Assembly (NCBI RefSeq): GCF_009797935.1
Contig: NZ_VOLC01000005.1
Span: 62,001-126,000, forward strand
DNA length: 64,000 nt
Source of the DNA: Lunatibacter salilacus
Lineage (GTDB): Bacteria; Bacteroidota; Bacteroidia; Cytophagales; Cyclobacteriaceae
Reading direction: 5' to 3'
Part shown: positions 57,847-64,000 of the stretch, piece by piece
Position numbering within the stretch: the stretch's first letter is position 1
Layout: each line of letters opens with the position of its first letter
Made by a program: the position numbers and the translations under genes
The notes under the pieces: model-generated
Databases searched by the model: none
What the model saw: the letters and a program-made list of their open reading frames with translations, nothing else
Told to the model about the DNA's origin: nothing

Positions 57847-59088
57847 TTAGAAAAACTCCGCAACGGCAAAATAAGCCGTCAATAAGCTGAACAGAATCAC
57901 AGCCCCAAGGCCAATATTTTCCTTCAATCCCGCCACGTGGGATTTCATCAGTATCTTGTTGTTGATCAATAGAAATACAGGGATGGCTACGGCAGGAAGA
58001 ATAAATGCCTGAAAGGCCTGCGAAAAAACCATTAACAACGGGGGACGGGTTTCCATAAACTGCATGCCAAAACCAAACATAATACCTATAAAACCCAATA
58101 TCCGGTACATGGGGGATCGGATATCTCTTGGTTGCCCAGTGTAATCACTAATCAGCCAGGGAGCTATTAGGATTATTGGGAAGACCGTAGATATACCCGC
58201 ACCGACAATTCCCAAAATCAGAATAAAGGCAGCAACTCTCCCACCTAATGGTTCAAACAAACTGATCATCTCAACAGTATTGTCCAACTTCATCCCCATC
58301 ACATGAAGCGTCCCGGCGGATACAGCCATAATAATGACGCTTAATACAAACATCAGCGAAGCAGAAACCATGGCATCCTTTTTTTCATTTTTAAGATCTT
58401 GAATCTTCCATCCTTTTTCTACCACCACCGTACTTCTGATGATAAATACAGCTGCAGAACACGTAGTACCAGCAATGGCAGCGATAAGCTGTAGTACGCC
58501 CGGCTCATTGGGTATGGAAGGAGCTAGTCCTCCCACGATAGTAGAAATACTTGGGTTGACCAGAAAAAAAACAACCACAAAGGAACCTACCATTAAGGCC
58601 ACAAAAAACACTAACACTTTTTCGAACACCTTATAACTACCAAACCAAAACAAGGTATAAAGCACCGTGACCAATACGGCTGTAATCCATAGGGTACTGA
58701 ACCCTTCCCCTCCCAGCAGGAGTCTAGACCCTTCCTGTATTAGATCGGCAATAATTCCAAATATGCCCATCAAAGCCATGATTTCGCCTATGATCAGAGC
58801 CACAATGATGTAAATTGCCAGTACAGCTCCGTTTTTTATTTTATGCTTGATATTGAATAAGGCCGTATTCCCGGTTACCAAGGTAGTTTTGCCATAGGCC
58901 ACCATCAGCACATAGGTAAAAATACAGGACAAGGCCAAGGCCCAAGTCAACGTCATACCATATTCGGCTCCTACTTTGGCCATGGTAGTGATGCTGCCTG
59001 TGCCGATATTATAGCCAATTAAAAAAAGGCCAGGACCAATTAAGCTTACGGCGAGTACAAACTTTTTTAAAATTGTATTTTCTTTCAT
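57847..59088 (-). CDS. Nramp-like transporter without the usual metal motifs
   Basis: A 413-residue, about 11-helix membrane protein of the Nramp superfamily. The first helix has GPGLFLIGYNIGTGSITT (18-35). Canonical Nramps have DPGN at the 29-32 position; here it is GTGS. In helix 6 the canonical MPHN is replaced by a TTCS segment near 208-211. Both core metal-binding motifs are therefore lost, so a divalent-metal role is doubtful. Nramp-related families with other ions are known (magnesium, aluminium). It is embedded in the sugar locus, so transport of another solute is conceivable. Confidence 0.85.
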   Translation of the reverse strand: MKENTILKKFVLAVSLIGPGLFLIGYNIGTGSITTMAKVGAEYGMTLTWALALSCIFTYVLMVAYGKTTLVTGNTALFNIKHKIKNGAVLAIYIIVALIIGEIMALMGIFGIIADLIQEGSRLLLGGEGFSTLWITAVLVTVLYTLFWFGSYKVFEKVLVFFVALMVGSFVVVFFLVNPSISTIVGGLAPSIPNEPGVLQLIAAIAGTTCSAAVFIIRSTVVVEKGWKIQDLKNEKKDAMVSASLMFVLSVIIMAVSAGTLHVMGMKLDNTVEMISLFEPLGGRVAAFILILGIVGAGISTVFPIILIAPWLISDYTGQPRDIRSPMYRILGFIGIMFGFGMQFMETRPPLLMVFSQAFQAFILPAVAIPVFLLINNKILMKSHVAGLKENIGLGAVILFSLLTAYFAVAEFF

Positions 59089-59157
59089 AGTTGGGGTTTA
59101 TTGCGAGATAACTTACAGAGTAATATGTCAATTTTTTGAATTCCTTTCCCTAATACA

Positions 59158-60441
59158 TCAGGTCTTTAACCACTGATCAAACCAGTCAAAAGCTGCTATT
59201 TGCATCTTTTTGTCAAATTGATGCCCTCCCGGGAAAAAACTACATTTATACTTGTCCTTGGCTCCGGCTTTTTCATATACCTCCCCCAAAATCCGGTCTG
59301 CTTCCTTCATTTCATCCAGAGTATATAGACCATCCTCATTGGAATTGATGACCATCGTAGGTAAGGGAACTCTTAACCCCAGGATTTCGGGGAAATCGAG
59401 TTCTTTGGGCAGCACCGGCACGAAAGCCATCCAGGTATGGGTGAAGGATTTATGCAAAACCATGTCTTTCCAACTAGTCATAAACCCCACACAAATCGCA
59501 CATTTGATCCTAGGGTCAAGTCCTCCCATAAAAACTGTACGCATGCCTCCTCCTGATAACCCGCCACAGCCGATCCTGTCCGCATCCACATCTTCCCTAC
59601 TACAAAGGATATCGAGGGCTTTTTGATCCTCAGCAAAAAACACTCCCGGCCAGGTAGTTCCCGCGCTGAAGAGTGATTTTGCCATGGTATCTGCCTGTCC
59701 TTTTGCCCAATTGTTATATGCTCGCGCATTTTCAGGCAGATCAGGCTGTTCATCTGTCAATCCCTGCCTAAGACGCTCGGGAACGTCCATCAATCGAACC
59801 CTGCGACTGGCAAAGGGGAAGGCATCAGGAACAAATACCACGTACCCTCTTTTGGCCACTTCATTGGCCCATGCCAGACCGCCATAATAAAACTTCTGAT
59901 GGTCCACCATCATGGGATGCTGTTCCGATCCAGTTTTGGTAATCTTTCGTTTGCCAAAATATTTCCAGCCTCCATGATCATGAAATGCCAAAATGCCCGG
60001 TAACTTTCCCGTAGCACCTTGGGGCTTTAACAATATACCTTCGGACCGACCTCCGGTAGGCAACTGCCAGCTGATTTCCTCTATATGTAATCCGTCATAA
60101 TTATATTGTTTATCTATGGTAAACGTTGGCACCTCCCCAAGATCGGGAGCAGCTATTCGGTCCTTCAATCGTTCGGTAGCCTGACTTTTCCATTTGGCAA
60201 GGTTTTTCCATTCCTTTCTTCTAAAAGAATGGCTGGGCAGCGACTTCTCCAGCAATCCCGAGGCCCAATTGCCATAGGTACCGATTATCGGTTTATCCTC
60301 ATTTACCAATCCATCAGCTACAAAATTCGCCGCTTTGTCGGAAAATATTTCTTTGGCATATGATTTAATTCCCGGCTTGAAAAAGAAGCCCATTCCCAAC
60401 AAACTTGAAATTTTCAAAAAAAACCTTCTATTATTCCTCAT
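59158..60441 (-). CDS. Tat-signal acetyl-xylan-esterase-like hydrolase
   Basis: A 427-residue exported alpha/beta-hydrolase of the AXE1/dienelactone-hydrolase type. The signal is NNRRFFLKISSLLGMGFFF. The nucleophile is in GCGGLSGGGMRT near 295-306, the Asp in VINSNEDGLYT near 370 and the His in FPGGHQFD near 411. It would remove acetyl or other esters from sugars. It begins downstream of an operator-like site and is the first gene of the run to the haem-motif lipoprotein. Confidence 0.87.
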   Translation of the reverse strand: MRNNRRFFLKISSLLGMGFFFKPGIKSYAKEIFSDKAANFVADGLVNEDKPIIGTYGNWASGLLEKSLPSHSFRRKEWKNLAKWKSQATERLKDRIAAPDLGEVPTFTIDKQYNYDGLHIEEISWQLPTGGRSEGILLKPQGATGKLPGILAFHDHGGWKYFGKRKITKTGSEQHPMMVDHQKFYYGGLAWANEVAKRGYVVFVPDAFPFASRRVRLMDVPERLRQGLTDEQPDLPENARAYNNWAKGQADTMAKSLFSAGTTWPGVFFAEDQKALDILCSREDVDADRIGCGGLSGGGMRTVFMGGLDPRIKCAICVGFMTSWKDMVLHKSFTHTWMAFVPVLPKELDFPEILGLRVPLPTMVINSNEDGLYTLDEMKEADRILGEVYEKAGAKDKYKCSFFPGGHQFDKKMQIAAFDWFDQWLKT

Positions 60442-60529
60442 GAAACGCCTGTTTGCGGTTGATCAAATAATTTTTATTGAAGATAGTTTTATTTGAAAAA
60501 AGTTTACTGTCGATCGTGTAATTTATTTA

Positions 60530-60543
60530 CGAGAGCGTTATCA
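60530..60543. promoter_or_regulatory. Operator-like site upstream of the Tat esterase
   Basis: CGAGAGCGTTATCA matches the perfect palindrome at 53239 in 11 of 14 positions with the central CG intact. It lies 89 bases upstream of the esterase start. Confidence 0.45.
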
Positions 60544-60580
60544 AAAATGAATCCGATCAGTGAAGAATAAACTGATCGGA
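60543..60580 (-). terminator. Terminator of the NagB-NagA fusion gene
   Basis: A 10-bp stem TCCGATCAGT / ACTGATCGGA with a 9-base loop, followed on the minus strand by TTCATTTTTG. It lies 63 bases past the stop. Confidence 0.75.
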
Positions 60581-60642
60581 CATTCCGGCATATACCCGGA
60601 AAATCAGCGATAGTTGAAATAAGCCATCCACCCCCTAAGAGG

Positions 60643-62526
60643 TCAATGTAGTGACGCATTCACTACTATATCCGCTGCATAGACGGTTTTATTGCTTTTT
60701 ATGACCTGCCGAATGGTTATACCGGTAGCGGATTTTTCGAAGATGACCCGGTCCTTTATGCGGAAATTATCTCCATAAATATACCTAGCTGGAATAACAG
60801 ATCCTTTTACCCATGCATCTGAAAGGGATAAAAGATTACTATCAAGGAGGTATTCAACGTTTTGAAGTAAATCCTTAGCCGCCCCTGCAAGCATTCCGTT
60901 GGAACCTTTCATGGACAGTTTTCCGTTCGCCTCCAGCACCACTTTCCCGCCAATATGCGCATCATATTCACCGGGAGGCATGCCAGCAAATGCTGTCGCA
61001 TCACTCACCAAGAAACTCTTGTCGCCCTTTATTTTGAAAGCGACCTTTAGAAACTCATCGGGTACGTGACATCCGTCGGCGATTAGGCTTGCGGACAGGT
61101 TCTCTTCCGCCAGCAGGTCCCAAAGAATGTTCGGATGTCTTTTAAGCATAAGTGGAACAGCATTACCCAAGTGGGTTACCATAGATAAACCAGCTTCTAC
61201 TGATGCCTTGATATCCTCCAGCTTGGCCATACTGTGTCCAATGGCTACTTTTATACCTTTATCAACACAGGCTGCAATAAATTCCAGTGAATTTTCCCGC
61301 TCGGGTGCCAATGTTATCAGTGCAATTCGATTATCGGAAATGGCAATAGCTTCTTCCAAAAATCCGAGTGAGGGATTTTGGATACAGTCCTTGGGATGCG
61401 CCCCTCTTGCCCCGTCCTCGGGAGATATAAATGGGCCTTCTAAATGGACCCCCAATACACAGTCATTTACCAGCGGATACACTTCGCAGGCATCCCGAAT
61501 TACCCCCAATAAATGAAACATTGTGTCCTTAGTGCCTGTAATCAAAGTAGGGCAAAAAAGAGTGACTCCCTTACTTAACAAATATTGGGTTGCCGCCAAG
61601 ACATCTTCTTTGGTAAGCTCCATTGAATTAAAGTCTATCCCGTTGATCCCGTTGATTTGAAGATCTACTAAGCCAGGTGCTAGATAGGTTTTAGTGGGGA
61701 AATCAGCTGGAAGGATAAAATCAACCCCGTATATTTCATCCACACAAATAACCTCATTTATAACAATATCCTTTGATGCACGATCTTTTAAAACCTGGAT
61801 TTCGGGTGAGGACTCATGGTCCACAAATAAATCACAATTATTTAATGTCCTTAAAAAAGAAGCAGGGCAGGCGGTGGAAATCGGGCCAAACAGCGTGTCG
61901 TGAACGGCAGCTTTTTTTGTCTGACCGGGGACCACACAAATTAAATGGGATGCATTTATAATCGTGGGAATGGTCAGGGTTATGGCCTGTTTGGGCACTT
62001 CTTCAAAATTTTCAAAACACCCGTCATTTACCTGCTGCTGTCTGCATATCAGGTCCAGTTCCACTTTTTTGACAGCAGAGATATCAAGGAAATCGGCAAC
62101 AGGTGGGTCATTAAAAGCAATGTGTCCATTTTCACCTATTCCCAGACAAACTAAATCGATAGGGTTTTCTTGTAACAACGCCGAATACCTTGCTATCTCG
62201 GCATCTATTTCCGCCAGTCCATTAATATAGTGAACCGCTTTAAAGGAAACGTGATCAAACAGGTGATGTCTAAGGAAATTGGAAAAAAGAGCTGGGGACG
62301 AATCGGAAAGGCCAATATATTCATCCATATGGAAAGCGGTAATTCGCCTCCAAGGGATTTGGTTACTTTTTCGCAGGTAGGCTAGTGTATCCGATTGGGA
62401 AGGGGCGGCTGCAAAAATAACCCGAAGCCCCTCCTTGGTACGTAATAGCTCTAGCAGTTTTGCTTCTACAGCCCTTCCGGCTGCTGTTCCCATCTCGGAT
62501 CGGTTTTCGTAACGGTGTAATTTCAT
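60643..62526 (-). CDS. NagB-NagA fusion: deaminase plus deacetylase
   Basis: A 627-residue protein fusing two steps of GlcNAc-6-phosphate use. Residues 1-245 are NagB-like: FHMDEYIGLSD (Asp68, Glu69) and GIGENGHIAFNDPP (131-142), with the same Glu-for-Asp variant as the free NagB. Residues 255-627 are NagA-like: GLVDLQINGINGIDF, the metal Glu363 in HLEGPF, His431 in IGHSMAK, His452 in THLGNA, and the catalytic Asp509 in VSDATAFAG. The order deaminase-first is opposite to the order of reactions (deacetylation precedes deamination), but both active sites look complete. There is no membrane segment, so it is cytoplasmic. Confidence 0.9.
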   Translation of the reverse strand: MKLHRYENRSEMGTAAGRAVEAKLLELLRTKEGLRVIFAAAPSQSDTLAYLRKSNQIPWRRITAFHMDEYIGLSDSSPALFSNFLRHHLFDHVSFKAVHYINGLAEIDAEIARYSALLQENPIDLVCLGIGENGHIAFNDPPVADFLDISAVKKVELDLICRQQQVNDGCFENFEEVPKQAITLTIPTIINASHLICVVPGQTKKAAVHDTLFGPISTACPASFLRTLNNCDLFVDHESSPEIQVLKDRASKDIVINEVICVDEIYGVDFILPADFPTKTYLAPGLVDLQINGINGIDFNSMELTKEDVLAATQYLLSKGVTLFCPTLITGTKDTMFHLLGVIRDACEVYPLVNDCVLGVHLEGPFISPEDGARGAHPKDCIQNPSLGFLEEAIAISDNRIALITLAPERENSLEFIAACVDKGIKVAIGHSMAKLEDIKASVEAGLSMVTHLGNAVPLMLKRHPNILWDLLAEENLSASLIADGCHVPDEFLKVAFKIKGDKSFLVSDATAFAGMPPGEYDAHIGGKVVLEANGKLSMKGSNGMLAGAAKDLLQNVEYLLDSNLLSLSDAWVKGSVIPARYIYGDNFRIKDRVIFEKSATGITIRQVIKSNKTVYAADIVVNASLH

Positions 62527-62558
62527 GTGGATGCAATTTATTATTCTTTTTCAATAGC

Positions 62559-62857
62559 TTAAAGCAGTCTGTCAACATTTTCATCATTGGCTTTACCCCA
62601 AAGAAACCAATGACGATAAATAAAAACGCTAAAAACCAACAAAGGCAGGGAAACTACCGGTATCAGATTAAATATGCCATTATTCTTTTCAAAATGAAAA
62701 CCAAAATGCCAGATGCAATGGAACTAATACTAACAAGAAAATAGGAGACCTTCTGAAATAGCAGAGAATCATAGATTTGGATCAAAGAATTCTCCTTCCT
62801 CTTAATTTCCAAAATACTGACTAAATATTTATAATGCACCGGCCGTAATGGAATCAA
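62559..62857 (-). CDS. Possible small membrane protein, perhaps frameshifted
   Basis: A minus-strand frame from 62857 to 62663 gives 64 residues with one hydrophobic helix (VSYFLVSISSIASGILVFIL). In a second frame, overlapping its end and running to 62559, there is another hydrophobic segment (FNLIPVVSLPLLVFSVFIY). A single frameshift near 62700 would join them into a two-helix protein of about 95 residues. Neither part is recognised. It lies 32 bases upstream of the fused NagB-NagA gene. Confidence 0.3.
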
Positions 62858-62894
62858 AAATTTCGGCAGGAACTTTTTATGGTATCCTGCCGAA
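62853..62894 (-). terminator. Terminator of the last Gfo/Idh gene
   Basis: A 10-bp stem TTCGGCAGGA / TCCTGCCGAA with a 13-base loop, followed on the minus strand by ATTTTTGA. It starts 15 bases past the stop. Confidence 0.8.
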
Positions 62895-62909
62895 TTAAGA
62901 AAGAAAATA

Positions 62910-64000
62910 TTAGACTTTTGGTTCCCAGCCTTTCTGATAAGCTCTTTTCCAAAGTCGTTGAGCTGGTTTGTTATTTAGAATATGACCGTTTTGGGGGTCG
63001 ACATGCAGGGTCTCTCCTGTTCGCTGGGCGATATTTCCCAGCTGACAAAGCAAGGTACTCATATGTCCGCTGACAATATCGGAATTTAAGGGAGTACCCT
63101 GCCGGATACTTGAAAAAAGGTTTTGAATATGCAAACTGTCTAGATTTTGGGCAGGATTAGCCAAATCTCTGGCATCTATTACAGTATCATTCTTCACCTC
63201 TTTTACTAGGTTGTTTTTAAGGTCATAAATGGAATAGGCATTCCCTCCGTCAATTTTGAGTGCTCCAGTCTCTCCATAGAACATCACGCCGACGCTGGCC
63301 CCTTCAATAAGGTGTCCATTACAGCTTCTGCCTTCCCAGGTGATCTTGGAGTTATTATCAAATTCCAAACTGATTGTTTGGGTATCCGGAGTCTCCCAAT
63401 CATCATCATAACGGTACCTTCCCCCTGCAGAAGTCACTCTAGTGGGGTATTCTACTCCAAGCCCCCACCTAGCTATGTCCACCATATGGGTTCCGTTGTT
63501 CAATGCCTCACCAGTACCCCAGTTCCAGAACCAGTGCCAGTTATAATGTACTAAATTATCCCGGAACTCTTCCCGTGGAGCAGGTCCCTGCCACAATTCA
63601 AAATCCAACCAATCCGGAACGGCCGTTTTTTTCCCGACACCTATTGGTCCTCGGTTATTGGTATACCATGTCTTTGCGTAATAAGGCCGGCCAATTGCCC
63701 CACTTTTCAACTCGGCAATTCCAGCTATCACATTTGGCCATGACCTTCTTTGATTTCCCATCTGAAGAACCCGTCTATATTTAGAAGCCGCTTCTATCAG
63801 GAGTTCTCCTTCATTCGGATTATGACTCGCAGGTTTTTCGAGATAAACATCCTTTCCCGCCTGACAAGCCATGATGGCTGCCGGCGCATGCCAATGATCT
63901 GGAGCTGCTACCACCAAAACATCTACGTCCTTATCCTCTAGACTCTTTCTAAAATCAGGAACAGCTTTGGGTGAAAAATCCTGAATTTTACCTACGGATC
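62910..64000 (-). CDS. Gfo/Idh/MocA oxidoreductase, N-terminus outside window
   Basis: A partial NAD(P)-dependent oxidoreductase of at least 360 residues. The frame is open to the last base, so the Rossmann motif and any Tat signal are not visible. Visible marks: DVLVVAAPDHWHAPAAIMAC, the EKP motif in VYLEKPASHNPNEGELL, and the substrate-side HYNWHWFWNWGTGEALNNGT followed by HMVDIARWGL, with the family His. It resembles the secreted Gfo/Idh proteins of the Bacteroidota that act on sugars. A TTG in VLVVAAP is not a real start. A terminator follows. Confidence 0.88.
   Translation of the reverse strand, partial: SVGKIQDFSPKAVPDFRKSLEDKDVDVLVVAAPDHWHAPAAIMACQAGKDVYLEKPASHNPNEGELLIEAASKYRRVLQMGNQRRSWPNVIAGIAELKSGAIGRPYYAKTWYTNNRGPIGVGKKTAVPDWLDFELWQGPAPREEFRDNLVHYNWHWFWNWGTGEALNNGTHMVDIARWGLGVEYPTRVTSAGGRYRYDDDWETPDTQTISLEFDNNSKITWEGRSCNGHLIEGASVGVMFYGETGALKIDGGNAYSIYDLKNNLVKEVKNDTVIDARDLANPAQNLDSLHIQNLFSSIRQGTPLNSDIVSGHMSTLLCQLGNIAQRTGETLHVDPQNGHILNNKPAQRLWKRAYQKGWEPKV

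Noticed and set aside
53415-60441. Conventional glycoside hydrolases (GH18, GH20, GH3) or sulfatases
   Set aside because: No matching catalytic motifs were found; the only glycosidase-like genes are of the NAD-type GH109 family.
62910-63917. Complete Gfo/Idh gene starting at TTG 63917
   Set aside because: The frame continues upstream with family-like text (DFRKSLEDKDVDVLVVAAP) to the window end, so the gene is cut.

Overview
The window is a chromosomal segment of a Bacteroidota bacterium, most likely a cytophagal relative of Algoriphagus or Cyclobacterium. Evidence: three SusC/SusD pairs, several Tat-exported Gfo/Idh/MocA and GH109-like proteins, DUF4382 and VCBS/FG-GAP lipoproteins, AT-rich intergenic DNA, weak Shine-Dalgarno sequences and many hairpin or palindromic intergenic repeats. 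No rRNA, tRNA, CRISPR array or insertion sequence was recognised. Genus level is inference.

Left part (1-15 kb): a P-type ATPase cut by the window start; a three-gene arsenosugar module (AhpD-like protein, radical SAM ArsS, TIGR04283-type glycosyltransferase) closed by a terminator; a secreted M20 amidohydrolase divergent from a YheT-like hydrolase; a DUF4382 lipoprotein; a translationally coupled pair made of a beta-barrel-like protein and a kelch/TIG lipoprotein; and a zinc alcohol dehydrogenase. The spacers here carry palindromic and 51-bp periodic repeats.

Middle part (15-40 kb): two SusC/SusD pairs, the second followed by a small lipoprotein and a Tat-signal HisC-like aminotransferase. 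Next come an App1-type phosphatase plus a diacylglycerol kinase, a DUF1593 protein, a small signalling group (CMD protein, a kinase-like protein with an H-box but no ATPase domain, a single-domain response regulator), an AAA/DUF4143 ATPase behind a perfect inverted repeat, an exported KatG, two decayed reading frames (one thioredoxin-like), and three small unknown genes.

Right part (40-64 kb): a LacI-type regulator faces a long minus-strand locus. Downstream of a promoter region with two operator-like palindromes lie SusC, SusD, GH109-like, esterase, Gfo/Idh, M19-like and NagB genes. Upstream lie a haem-motif VCBS lipoprotein, a second GH109-like protein, a Tat lipoprotein amidohydrolase, an Nramp-like transporter without the usual metal-binding motifs, a Tat-signal esterase behind a third operator-like site, a NagB-NagA fusion, and another Gfo/Idh gene cut by the window end. 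I read this as an amino-sugar utilisation locus: SusC/D import, periplasmic redox-type glycoside cleavage and de-esterification by Tat substrates, then cytoplasmic deacetylation and deamination. No sugar kinase and no dedicated inner-membrane sugar permease is visible, and the substrate is not known.
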